IMG/VR virus record: IMGVR_UViG_3300037847_004763
Location: 1 to 42,758 of that record
Length of the DNA: 42,758 nt
Direction: 5' to 3' (one strand)
Origin: a virus
The position numbers were made by a program, and so were the translations under genes. How positions within the stretch are numbered: the first letter of the stretch is position 1; each line of letters starts with the position of its first letter. Under the pieces are notes generated by a model. It was not told where the DNA came from and ran no database searches. It was given only the letters and a program-made list of their open reading frames with translations. Positions 7,020 to 13,583 of the stretch are shown in pieces.

Positions 7020-7302
7020 CCTAGTCAATTCACCGGCTCACTACACGCAAGGCCGGTTTGAAGCGATTGATGTTATCGAAGATGTCATTCGCCACGCACC
7101 AGACCCGATTAGCGGTATGTTGCTTGGGAACACGTTGAAGTACTTGCTTCGCGTGTGGTTTAAAGCTTGTCCGCACCAGGACGCCAAAAAAGCTCGTTGG
7201 TATCTCGACCGCCTGATCCAGCATTTGGAATCAGAACAAGCGGCTGAGCTGTACAAGCGCCTCGAAGACAATCCACCGCCTTTCGATGACCCGCTGCAAT
7301 GA
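6991..7302 (+). CDS. DUF3310 family protein
   Basis: 103 residues from the ATG at 6991 (MPLNDSPSND). The motifs SPAHYTQGRFEAIDVIE, GNTLKYLLRVWFK and DAKKARWYLDRLI are the signature of DUF3310, a family very common in tailed phages next to replication genes and sometimes fused to nucleotide kinase annotations, without a proven activity. The Asn/Lys/Arg-rich helices suggest nucleotide or nucleic-acid binding. It overlaps the previous gene and is followed by a TGA/ATG overlap with the 56-residue gene before polA. Confidence 0.9.
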   Translation: MPLNDSPSNDLVNSPAHYTQGRFEAIDVIEDVIRHAPDPISGMLLGNTLKYLLRVWFKACPHQDAKKARWYLDRLIQHLESEQAAELYKRLEDNPPPFDDPLQ

Positions 7303-7469
7303 CCACGCCTCTTTTTGACAATTCGCTCGAAGACCTCTCAACTGAGAAAAAAATCTTCGTTGCACGTACCAACGCCAATTGGTACCTCGATGACTCCGGC
7401 TGGTACGCACCAGATGGGACTCATGAGTCTGACTGGCAAGGCGTATTTCCTGAAGAGCACCTTTTTTAA
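7299..7469 (+). CDS. Small acidic early protein (56 aa)
   Basis: Found by translation. ATG at 7299 overlaps the DUF3310 stop (ATGA), TAA at 7467-7469, and the polymerase ATG follows at 7470. The protein starts MTTPLFDNSLEDLS and is acidic and Trp-rich (NWYLDDSGWYAPDG, then SDWQGVFPEEHLF). The perfect packing between two genes and the natural composition make it almost certainly real. Function unknown; small acidic proteins at this place can be polymerase accessory or inhibitor proteins, but nothing shows that here. Confidence 0.75.
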   Translation: MTTPLFDNSLEDLSTEKKIFVARTNANWYLDDSGWYAPDGTHESDWQGVFPEEHLF

Positions 7470-9398
7470 ATGACCTACACAACCTATTTCGGCGTCGAGC
7501 ATCTCGACAAAATTTCTACTGCCACTGTGATTGCGCTGGATACGGAGACGTGCCAGCTGCAGCCAGAAATTGGCAAGCTCCGGTTGCTGCAGCTTGGCGC
7601 TGAGTCGACTAAGTCAATCGTTGTGATTGATATGTTCGACTGCGACGAGGAAGCGAACCACAAGCTTGATCTCTTTTTTGAAAACGGTGATCGCCACTGG
7701 TTCGCGCACAATGCTGTGTTCGACTTGGCGTGGTTGCAGGAAAACGGTTTCAAGCCGCATGGCCGGTTCTACTGCACCATGCTCGCCAGCAAACTGCTCA
7801 ACAACGGCATCCCAAACCTGAAGCATGGCCTAGCTCATCTAGCCAAGCGTTATCTCGACAAAGACATTTCGAAAGAACAGCAGGCGTCTGATTGGGGCGC
7901 ACCAGTCCTGTCGAAAGAGCAGCTTGAATATGCTGCTAAAGATGTCGAGACTTTGCTTGAGTTAGACGCAATTCTTCCTGGGAAGATTGCTGCGGCAGGT
8001 TTAGACCCTGCTTACTCACTCGAATGCAAGGCTCTTCCGGCAATGGCGCACATGTGGCGCACCGGGTTGCCGTGGAATCGTTCCAGCCTTGAACAACTTC
8101 GTAAGGATTATGAGCATGACATTGCTGCGCTTTCTAAGGACTTTCTCTACGAGCTTGACGAAGCCCTTCCGGCGGAACACAAGTTGCCAAGAGAAACAGA
8201 TGCTCGATTGGCTTATCTCAAAGAGAAACTCACAGAAATGGGTAATGATGACGTACTTAGAGACAAGTGGTTCAAAGAAATTGATGATATTGAAACTTCC
8301 CCGGCGGTATTTAACTTACGACCCAAGGATGAAGGCAGCATTAGGCTGGGAACCAAAAAGTACAAAGGGTTTAATATCAGTTCACCAAAACAGCTTTTGG
8401 AGAAATTCACGGCGTTACTCGGTGAGCAGCCCATCGACGCAAAAACCGGCAAACCGAGTGCGAGCAGAACTGCTCTTCAGGCTTACGCAGCTGACCACCA
8501 CGTTGTCCAGACCTACTTGGCTTGGAAGAAAGCTGAAAAGCGCCGCCAAATGGTGGACTCAATCTTTGAAAAACTTGATCCCGATGGTTTTGTTCGTGCC
8601 AGCTATTTGCAGCTCGGAGCCGAAAGTGGGCGAATGTCCTGCATCAAACCCAACAACCAGCAAATCCCCAGAGACGAAGCGTTCCGTCAGTGTGTTGAAG
8701 CTCCTGATGGTTGGCTTCTTGTGGATGCTGATTTTGGTCAAATGGAACTTCGACTGGCTGCTGCAGTCGCGGAAGATGAACGCATGATCAAAGCGTTCCA
8801 GGACGGTGAAGACCTGCACACCGTCACTGCGGAAGCTATTGGTTGCAGCCGTCAAATTGCAAAGTCAGCAAATTTTGGCCTGCTGTATGGCAGTGGTGCG
8901 AAGGGTTTGCGGAACTACGCGGCTGGTGTTGGCGTCACCATGCCGGTTGAAGAGGCAGCTGAAATCCGTAAGCAGTGGCTCGATACGTACCAGGGCATTG
9001 CGGAATGGCAGCGGGAAAATGGTCGCCTTGCGGAAGAAACTGAGGGCAATCAGTGGGCGCAGATCCGTATTCCGAAGTCGAACATGCGGCGGTTTTTGCC
9101 GGGTGACATGAATCGGCTGACGGTAAGGTGCAACACGCCGATCCAAGGCGCTGGTGCGGCCATCCTTAAATGCGCTCTTGGCAATTTGTGGACTGAGCTG
9201 GTGAAGGTTGGTGAGGTCGAGGCCAAGATTGCCGCCTGTATTCATGACGAAATTTTGTTGCTCGTCAAGGAAGACAAGGCTGAGGGGTGGGCTGCGAAGC
9301 TAAAACGAATAATGGAGGACGCGGAAGCAATGTGGCTTGGCGATATTCCGCCGCTTGCTGAGCCGTCTATCGGTAAACGTTGGTCGGAGATTCACTGA
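7470..9398 (+). CDS. polA: DNA polymerase I family (family A) with 3'-5' exonuclease
   Basis: 642 residues. The N-terminal proofreading domain has the DxE motif IALDTET (D24, E26) and a later YAAKDVETLLELD (Exo III-type Asp). The polymerase domain has motif A VDADFGQMELR (catalytic Asp 421), motif B RQIAKSANFGLLYG (461-474) and motif C IHDE (H592, D593, E594). There is no N-terminal 5'-3' nuclease domain, as usual in phages. The residue equal to E. coli Phe762 is Phe469, a state reported mainly in virulent phages. It replicates the genome together with PrimPol, the SSB-like protein and the exonuclease. The start follows the previous TAA directly. Confidence 0.97.
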   Translation: MTYTTYFGVEHLDKISTATVIALDTETCQLQPEIGKLRLLQLGAESTKSIVVIDMFDCDEEANHKLDLFFENGDRHWFAHNAVFDLAWLQENGFKPHGRFYCTMLASKLLNNGIPNLKHGLAHLAKRYLDKDISKEQQASDWGAPVLSKEQLEYAAKDVETLLELDAILPGKIAAAGLDPAYSLECKALPAMAHMWRTGLPWNRSSLEQLRKDYEHDIAALSKDFLYELDEALPAEHKLPRETDARLAYLKEKLTEMGNDDVLRDKWFKEIDDIETSPAVFNLRPKDEGSIRLGTKKYKGFNISSPKQLLEKFTALLGEQPIDAKTGKPSASRTALQAYAADHHVVQTYLAWKKAEKRRQMVDSIFEKLDPDGFVRASYLQLGAESGRMSCIKPNNQQIPRDEAFRQCVEAPDGWLLVDADFGQMELRLAAAVAEDERMIKAFQDGEDLHTVTAEAIGCSRQIAKSANFGLLYGSGAKGLRNYAAGVGVTMPVEEAAEIRKQWLDTYQGIAEWQRENGRLAEETEGNQWAQIRIPKSNMRRFLPGDMNRLTVRCNTPIQGAGAAILKCALGNLWTELVKVGEVEAKIAACIHDEILLLVKEDKAEGWAAKLKRIMEDAEAMWLGDIPPLAEPSIGKRWSEIH

Positions 9399-9399
9399 C

Positions 9400-9588
9400 A
9401 TGGTCAGCATCCATCACACGTCCCAGGGCTGGACTTTGGTGCGTTCAGAAAATCTGGGCTACTACACTTCGCTTGGGGATGTGATGGATGCGGCTTATGC
9501 GGCCACTAACGGGACGGGAAATAATGCTGCGATACCTGCAGTACGAAATCAAACGTGCCACGACAGCGGATCTACAGCGTGCGGCTGA
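9400..9588 (+). CDS. Small hypothetical protein after polA (62 aa)
   Basis: ATG at 9400, one base after the polA stop (TGACATG), MVSIHHTSQGWTLVRSENL. The first 45 residues look like a small beta domain. The last 20 (NQTCHDSGSTACG) read poorly and lie in a 65-base out-of-frame overlap with the next gene at 9524. Either both genes are real with a long overlap, or a frameshift has extended this one past its original end. Confidence 0.5.
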   Translation: MVSIHHTSQGWTLVRSENLGYYTSLGDVMDAAYAATNGTGNNAAIPAVRNQTCHDSGSTACG

Positions 9589-9703
9589 GTTTTTAGAAGG
9601 CGCAAGACATATACGAGAAGGCTGCACTAAGCAACGGCGTGAGTCTCGTAAGTCTCAGGCGCAGGGGTGGCGGAAACATGTGGATGAATCGATTAGTTGG
9701 TAG
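9524..9703 (+). CDS. Small basic hypothetical protein (59 aa)
   Basis: Start chosen at ATG 9524 (MLRYLQYEIKRATTADL) behind GGGAAAT. The protein is helical and strongly basic in its second half (CTKQRRESRKSQAQGWRKH), so nucleic-acid binding is possible. It overlaps the end of the previous gene in another frame. No family recognised. Confidence 0.55.
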   Translation: MLRYLQYEIKRATTADLQRAAEFLEGARHIREGCTKQRRESRKSQAQGWRKHVDESISW

Positions 9704-9741
9704 CACATTGTTAGACTGCGCTGTACTAAAGAGTAAGGTTG

Positions 9742-10005
9742 ATGGCGATTCGGCACGGGAATAAGACGTACCTGCAGATTTTGTTGGATCCCAATCGTGC
9801 TCAGCTGTTGATGCAGTTGGCTGAGTCGCAGAAAGTACGTCCCACCGCCTGGATTCGAGACATGGTGTACAAGCAGTTGGAGCTTTGTTTTTCGGCGGAT
9901 GAGTATGCCGAGGCTTTTGAGGCGGACAAAAAGGTGTGGGACGAGTCGATCCAGCGCAGAGTTGAGGGAAGGGCGAGACTCAAAAAAGAAGTAAAAGAAA
10001 GCTGA
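9742..10005 (+). CDS. Ribbon-helix-helix type DNA-binding protein
   Basis: 87 residues from ATG 9742 (TTG at 9739 is possible). KTYLQILLDPNRAQLLMQLAE followed by VRPTAWIRDMVYKQLEL has the beta strand, helix, turn and helix spacing of ribbon-helix-helix (Arc/CopG-like) repressors: a strand near residues 8-14, then a helix, then the typical T/S-x-W-I-R second helix. A charged helical extension follows (DEYAEAFEADKKVWDES). Expected to bind DNA as a dimer; targets unknown. An ACTGTACTAAAG element lies just upstream. No toxin partner is visible beside it. Confidence 0.65.
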   Translation: MAIRHGNKTYLQILLDPNRAQLLMQLAESQKVRPTAWIRDMVYKQLELCFSADEYAEAFEADKKVWDESIQRRVEGRARLKKEVKES

Positions 10006-10011
10006 CATCGG

Positions 10012-10039
10012 TTGCAGACACTGTCTACTGTGATATTTT
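10012..10039 (+). promoter_or_regulatory. Candidate promoter ahead of the sigma factor block
   Basis: TTGCAG (10012-10017), 16 bases, then TATTTT (10034-10039) preceded by TG-A, giving an extended -10 look. It sits in the 56-base gap before the gene at 10062 and would drive 10062, the sigma factor and the zinc ribbon independently of upstream genes. Confidence 0.45.
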
Positions 10040-10061
10040 ACATGGGTACTCAAAACGTCCC

Positions 10062-10256
10062 ATGCGGTACGCTCTTTCACTTCAAAACAACACGTTTTTA
10101 GCCGCTTGCTACGAAGCGACTGGCAGCGGGATTATGCTCACGACCAATGCTGAAGACGCTTGTTCCTATGTCACGCTTGAAAAAGCGTTGGCTGTGGCTC
10201 AGGCAGTTAGTCAAAGCGTTGGTCAAGTACCTGCAGTGATTGAAGTCGGTTATTGA
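10062..10256 (+). CDS. Small hypothetical protein (64 aa)
   Basis: MRYALSLQNNTFLAACYEATG, then YVTLEKALAVAQAVSQSVG: a strand-rich first half and an Ala-rich helix, probably a small soluble alpha/beta domain. The stop (TGA, 10254-10256) is one base before the sigma factor ATG, so translation of the two is almost certainly coupled. It could modulate sigma activity, but only its position hints at that. Confidence 0.65.
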   Translation: MRYALSLQNNTFLAACYEATGSGIMLTTNAEDACSYVTLEKALAVAQAVSQSVGQVPAVIEVGY

Positions 10257-10257
10257 T

Positions 10258-11103
10258 ATGGAGAGTTTTAGTGCCTACTTAAGAGATATCGGTAGGTACC
10301 CACTGCTTACCAAAGACCAAGAAATTATCTTGGCGCGTCAGGTTCAAGATTGGGTTCATGGTGAAAATCCTTCGCCGCGTGTTGTTAAGCGAGGGGAGCG
10401 TGCGTACCAGAAACTGATCAACTGCAATTTGCGCCTGGTGGTGTCGATTGCCAAGCGGTATACAAATAAGTGCAAGCGCAGTGAACTGTCTGACCTTGTG
10501 CAGGAAGGCACCATGGGGCTTGCTCATGGCGTTAAAAAGTTCGATCCAGAGCGTGGTTATGCGCTTTCCACTTATGTGTATTGGTGGATTAGGCAAAGCA
10601 TCACAAGGTATTTGGCTACTTACGACCGTGTTATTCGGCTGCCGTCCCACGCAGTGGAGCTTTTGACTAAGCTGCGCAACTGGACGCCGATGTTCGAGAA
10701 CACGCATGGCCGTAAGCCGACCATCCAGGAGTGCGCAGAATTTTGCAAGATCAGCGCACCAAGGCTGCAGGAGTACCTCGACAGATCCAATGACGCGATA
10801 AGCCTTGACGCTCGTGTGAGTAGCACAGAAGATGACGTGCTGCTAATCGATAGTGTCTCTTCTGATATTGATGTCTTTGATGATGTCTCTTGGGGTATCG
10901 ACCTCGAAAAAGTGGAGAGCATTCTTTGCAGGCTGCAGCCCAGAGAAAGGTATGTGGTTGAGTGCTCCCTTGGCCTTGGTACGAATCCACCGATGACGTT
11001 CCAGGCAATTTCCAAGGAGCTTGGGATTTCGAGGGAACGCACTCGCAATATTTTTCACGGTTCTGTCCGCAAGCTGCGGGTGTACTTTCGCAAGGTTGAC
11101 TGA
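10258..11103 (+). CDS. Phage-encoded sigma-70 factor of cyanobacterial group-2 type
   Basis: 281 residues from ATG 10258. Region 1.2: SAYLRDIGRYPLLTKDQEI, close to cyanobacterial RpoD-like factors. Region 2: LINCNLRLVVSIAKRY (2.1), LSDLVQEGTMGLAHGVKKFD (2.2) and FSTYVYWW-like LSTYVYWWIRQSITRYL (2.3-2.4, -10 recognition). Region 3: KPTIQECAEFCKIS and SLDARVSSTEDD. Region 4: LQPRERYVVECSLGL, then the helix-turn-helix FQAISKELGISRERTRNI (-35 recognition). It would replace a host sigma on host RNA polymerase. Being the distal gene of the early arm fits a switch to middle or late transcription. The family is clear; its phage promoter targets are inferred. No phage RNA polymerase is present. Confidence 0.95.
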   Translation: MESFSAYLRDIGRYPLLTKDQEIILARQVQDWVHGENPSPRVVKRGERAYQKLINCNLRLVVSIAKRYTNKCKRSELSDLVQEGTMGLAHGVKKFDPERGYALSTYVYWWIRQSITRYLATYDRVIRLPSHAVELLTKLRNWTPMFENTHGRKPTIQECAEFCKISAPRLQEYLDRSNDAISLDARVSSTEDDVLLIDSVSSDIDVFDDVSWGIDLEKVESILCRLQPRERYVVECSLGLGTNPPMTFQAISKELGISRERTRNIFHGSVRKLRVYFRKVD

Positions 11104-11108
11104 GTCTG

Positions 11109-11366
11109 ATGGCAGCACGAGTTAACTATCCCGTACCACCTTGTCCTAAATGTGGTTGGAAGACGAACCGCGTTAAAAACACTTACTACAGCGAAGATGG
11201 GCGCATTGTGCGCTACAGAGAATGTGACGATTGCCAATGGCGTTGGTGGACTTGTCAGTACCCGGAATTAAGTATCGACATGGGTAAATTCCGTATTCAA
11301 ATTCCTACTTGGCGTGACCCGCATAGAAGCCGTAAGCAAGTCAAGATTATTCCAGTTAAGAAATAG
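11109..11366 (+). CDS. NrdR-like zinc ribbon protein
   Basis: 85 residues. CPKCGWKTNRVKNTYYSEDG followed by YRECDDCQWRWWT is a four-Cys zinc ribbon of the type at the N-terminus of the repressor NrdR (CPxCG...VxDSRxxEDG...RRRxCxxCxxRFTT), without the ATP-cone domain. The C-terminus is basic (WRDPHRSRKQVKIIPVKK). Likely a nucleic-acid-binding or transcription-associated factor. It begins five bases after the sigma factor stop, so the two are coexpressed and may cooperate on RNA polymerase or promoter DNA (inference). Confidence 0.8.
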   Translation: MAARVNYPVPPCPKCGWKTNRVKNTYYSEDGRIVRYRECDDCQWRWWTCQYPELSIDMGKFRIQIPTWRDPHRSRKQVKIIPVKK

Positions 11367-11388
11367 ACTTAGTCCCTAATGTCTGGGA

Positions 11389-11574
11389 ATGGATGACTCA
11401 ACGTTCCAGGTAGAACGGTTGCCTGATGGGTGGTATCGAGTTTGCTCTCCCAGTGGTGCGGTGTGTATTGATAGTTTTTGTGAATTGCGTGCCTACTCCA
11501 TCGGGAGAACGCTGTACTACTGTTCGAGCCACTCGGCTATGCGAGCCTCGCGTGCCTCCGTCCAAAACTCTTGA
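11389..11574 (+). CDS. Small hypothetical protein ending the early arm (61 aa)
   Basis: MDDSTFQVERLPDGWYRVCSPSG: the first 45 residues resemble a compact beta domain with four Cys. The last 15 overlap antisense with the end of the HNH gene (58 bases). It is the last plus-strand gene before the late arm, and no terminator separates the convergent units. Unrecognised; the C-terminal third may not be under selection. Confidence 0.5.
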   Translation: MDDSTFQVERLPDGWYRVCSPSGAVCIDSFCELRAYSIGRTLYYCSSHSAMRASRASVQNS

Positions 11575-11825
11575 CCCAGGTACCACTGCTTCCAGTCGTG
11601 GCCTGACTTGTGACTATTACAGGAGAAACAGCAGCCAACCAGATTCTTCTGTTCGGTTAGGCCGCCTTTCCATTTTGGAATGACGTGGTCGAGGGTGGCG
11701 TTTTTGCCGAGTGGTTCGGCGCAGTAAGCGCAGCAGTAGTTCCACTCTTGAAGGATTCTGTCTCGGAAGCGTATCTTCGCCTGCTTCCTTGGTACTAACT
11801 CAGTTCCGTCAATTTGATGATCCAT
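11517..11825 (-). CDS. HNH endonuclease
   Basis: 102 residues. YCCAYCAEPLG, LDHVIPKWKGG, NLVGCCFSCNSHK: the classic HNH metal finger (CxxC...DH...N...CxxC) with DH as the core and Asn/His nearby. It is a small free-standing enzyme at the boundary between late and early arms. Either a packaging-associated HNH (usually beside the terminase, not the case here) or a selfish homing type. It is the last gene of the lysis end of the late arm and overlaps the convergent gene at 11389. Confidence 0.85.
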   Translation of the reverse strand: MDHQIDGTELVPRKQAKIRFRDRILQEWNYCCAYCAEPLGKNATLDHVIPKWKGGLTEQKNLVGCCFSCNSHKSGHDWKQWYLGQEFWTEAREARIAEWLEQ

Positions 11826-11888
11826 GCAGTAGCCCTTTTAAGGTCTGCAAGATCAACGTCCCAGCTGTTATAAGTGTAACTAGCTTTA

Positions 11889-12623
11889 CTATTCCTTTAT
11901 AACTTTGCAGGCTCTCTTGTAAAGAGTAAGGCGGTCTTCGATGCCGTTATATCCGCCGTTTAGCACACGAGTTACTTGATATACGTCAGTTCCTTCACAG
12001 ACTGCAGCCCAGTTGTTCTCTTCGATCCAGCAAACTGCGGATAGAAACGGGTACTGCTTTGCGACGTAGTCTGCGCCTTCTTCCATTACTTTGTCGTCGG
12101 CCATGCCGTTACGTTCCAGCCAGTTGCTGAAGCGTTGGTAGTTGTAGCGGCCGGTTAGTTGGATGCAACCACCGCCGAAAAAGATTTTGCCGTCGCCTGG
12201 TCCGTTGCCCAGGTCGCTGCGGTTGTCGTACATGCGGGTGAAGTAGTCGTCGTCGCCGAGTTCCTTCATCCAGCGGTAACGGCCGGTTTCGTGTGCTGTC
12301 TGAGAAATAAGGTGTCGGCGTTGTTGCACACTCGTCATGCCGGTGCTGTAGATGAGCTTGTTGAGGTCGCCCATAAACTTGTCGTCAAAATGATGAGGCT
12401 TCCAGCCTGAAATTTCTGCGACCTGTTCAGCACTGACGAGCCACCTGCCTTCTTTGGGTGCTACAGCAGTTGACCAAGTTTTGTACCACTCTTGGTCGCG
12501 GTCAAAGCAGTCGGGGCATAGCTGCAGAATCTTCTGCTCGAGTTCAAGCAAGCCGGCTGTTTGGTGCCCAAGCTTCTTGTAGTACCTGAACAGGTCAAGA
12601 AGTCGGATCTGTCTCGTGCTCAT
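11889..12623 (-). CDS. Endolysin, glycoside hydrolase family 19 (chitinase-like muramidase)
   Basis: 244 residues. The GH19 core is plain: QTAHETGRYRW with catalytic Glu 112, FFGGGCIQLTGRYNYQ at about 148-164 with the family signature GxIQLTGRxNY, then VTRVLNGGYNGIEDR near the end. The N-terminal ~60 residues (LLDLFRYYKKLGHQTAG) are a helical extension. It cleaves the beta-1,4 glycan of peptidoglycan at lysis. No signal peptide, so export depends on a holin; the small membrane proteins upstream (12867-13286) are candidates. Its first 29 bases overlap the end of the frameshift extension. Confidence 0.93.
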   Translation of the reverse strand: MSTRQIRLLDLFRYYKKLGHQTAGLLELEQKILQLCPDCFDRDQEWYKTWSTAVAPKEGRWLVSAEQVAEISGWKPHHFDDKFMGDLNKLIYSTGMTSVQQRRHLISQTAHETGRYRWMKELGDDDYFTRMYDNRSDLGNGPGDGKIFFGGGCIQLTGRYNYQRFSNWLERNGMADDKVMEEGADYVAKQYPFLSAVCWIEENNWAAVCEGTDVYQVTRVLNGGYNGIEDRLTLYKRACKVIKE

Positions 12624-13004
12624 CTAACCAGTGGTAGTGAATGCTTAGCGGCGGACCCAAACCAGTCGTATCCGTACCAGGGTGGTGCGTGACGATGGTG
12701 CGTGGTTTGTCTCCAGGTTGCGCGGCGTGCCAAGCATCAATCTCGGCGTCGATACGGGGCTTCAGCGCTGCGTGGAACTTGAAAGCCTGAGCGTGCTTTT
12801 TTAGGTGGTCGGTCCAGTGTTTATCACCAAACCGAACCAGCCAAACACCGTCTTCGGGTATGCCGCTTACTTTTTTGGGAACACGCGGGTCAGGATTTCC
12901 AGCACAATCTGAATGATGCTGTTGCTGCGAAGAGGCGACAACGCGATGATTTCAGATGCAGCGGCAAGGCCGATTGCGATCATTGCGGTGGTGACGGGAT
13001 CCAT
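12595..13004 (-). CDS. Probable -1 frameshift product: holin-like N-terminus plus 91-residue extension
   Basis: At the end of the 45-codon gene the zero frame reads CCA AAA AAG TAA (heptamer A_AAA_AAG at 12870-12876), the same slippery site as E. coli dnaX. A -1 slip gives a 136-residue protein whose extension starts VSGIPEDGVWLVRFGDKHW and runs to the TGA at 12595-12597. The extension frame has no ATG, GTG or TTG between its preceding stop (TGA near 12951) and residue 71, so it cannot be started normally. Yet it reads like a real protein (KPRIDAEIDAWHAAQPGDKP, then TGLGPPLSIHYHWLDE). I see no obvious stimulatory pseudoknot. Alternatives: a non-standard start (ATA at 12858-12860) or a decayed start codon. 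Confidence 0.6.
12867..13004 (-). CDS. Small holin-like membrane protein (45 aa)
   Basis: Found by translation. ATG at 13002-13004 (MDPVTTAMIAIGLAAASEIIAL), TAA at 12867-12869. Two hydrophobic helices (about 5-22 and 29-42) are joined by PLRSNS, with a basic end RVFPKK. Small MDP(V/L)TT...ASEII...KSNS proteins of this layout are familiar from cyanophage lysis regions, where they are taken as holins. It lies immediately ahead of the endolysin. Its last two codons form the slippery heptamer A_AAA_AAG followed directly by the stop, see the 12595-13004 entry. Confidence 0.75.
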   Translation of the reverse strand: MDPVTTAMIAIGLAAASEIIALSPLRSNSIIQIVLEILTRVFPKK

Positions 13005-13040
13005 TGACGACAGAACGGATTACAAGCAGTCTAATGCTAC

Positions 13041-13286
13041 TTAGCGCCGCGATTCAAGCACTTTTAGGCGTGCGTTATGATCCACCATCATTTCTAAGAC
13101 CATTTTGCGGTCGGTTTTCATTTCCTCGCGCATTTGACTTAGCTGCTTATTGATGTTTTCGGCTACTGTACTAAGCCTGACAATACTCTCTTTTGCTTTT
13201 GTATTATTTTCTATGTTGGCGAGCCAAGCCGTACCACCTAGTCCGAGACTGGTTGCCGCTAGTGCTGCTGCGATTTCAATTCTCAC
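13041..13286 (-). CDS. Small membrane-anchored coiled-coil protein of the lysis region (81 aa)
   Basis: It starts with GTG at 13286. An N-terminal hydrophobic segment (IAAALAATSLGLGGTAWLA, residues 4-22) would anchor it with most of the protein outside the bilayer. The rest is a charged heptad-like helix (VENINKQLSQMREEMKTDRKM...). One membrane helix plus a coiled coil resembles holin accessory or spanin-like proteins and tail-less bacteriophage lysis regulators. It lies directly upstream of the holin-like gene and endolysin, which supports a lysis role without proving it. Confidence 0.6.
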   Translation of the reverse strand: MRIEIAAALAATSLGLGGTAWLANIENNTKAKESIVRLSTVAENINKQLSQMREEMKTDRKMVLEMMVDHNARLKVLESRR

Positions 13287-13317
13287 AGCGGCAGCTCAGC
13301 CAACTCTCATAAGCAGT

Positions 13318-13446
13318 TTACAGAAGCGGATCTTTTTTGCCCTCAAGGATTGCCACCGCACGTTTATAGAAGAAAGTGTCGGTACGGCCCTGTTGTTCCA
13401 TAAGCTCTTTAATCTTTTTCCAGTTTTCGTATGTATGGCGGTCCAT
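13318..13446 (-). CDS. Small hypothetical protein (42 aa)
   Basis: Found by translation. ATG at 13444-13446 overlaps the stop of the preceding gene (TAATG), TAA at 13318-13320. MDRHTYENWKKIKELMEQQG, then TDTFFYKRAVAILEGKKDPLL. Helical and charged, well-formed composition. Small proteins with the same order of features are common just after fibre chaperone genes in cyanophages. Function unknown. Translational coupling to the 44-codon gene supports it. Confidence 0.7.
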   Translation of the reverse strand: MDRHTYENWKKIKELMEQQGRTDTFFYKRAVAILEGKKDPLL

Positions 13447-13580
13447 TACTTCCCTTGTCCCCGGTACATCTTTTTATTGTGTCGGGGGCGGGAGGTGTTG
13501 CCTTGACCTTGCCGAGTCTTTTTAGGTTTACCGGACTTGAATTCAGTGCGAGCAAGTCCGGTGCGTGATTTAACGGCCAT
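13446..13580 (-). CDS. Small basic protein (44 aa)
   Basis: Found by translation. ATG at 13578-13580, TAA at 13446-13448. It begins MAVKSRTGLARTEFKSGKPK and ends MYRGQGK; nearly a third of the residues are Lys or Arg. Short proteins beginning MAVKS(R/K)TG and ending RYRGQGK occur in many cyanophage structural regions. It is probably disordered and may bind DNA or virion surfaces. It starts three bases after the stop of the fibre chaperone gene and is coupled to the next gene. Confidence 0.75.
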   Translation of the reverse strand: MAVKSRTGLARTEFKSGKPKKTRQGQGNTSRPRHNKKMYRGQGK

Positions 13581-13583
13581 TAG

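Noticed and set aside
12159-12410. Plus-strand open frame opposite the endolysin
   Set aside because: Val/Ala-rich antisense shadow of the clearly functional GH19 gene.
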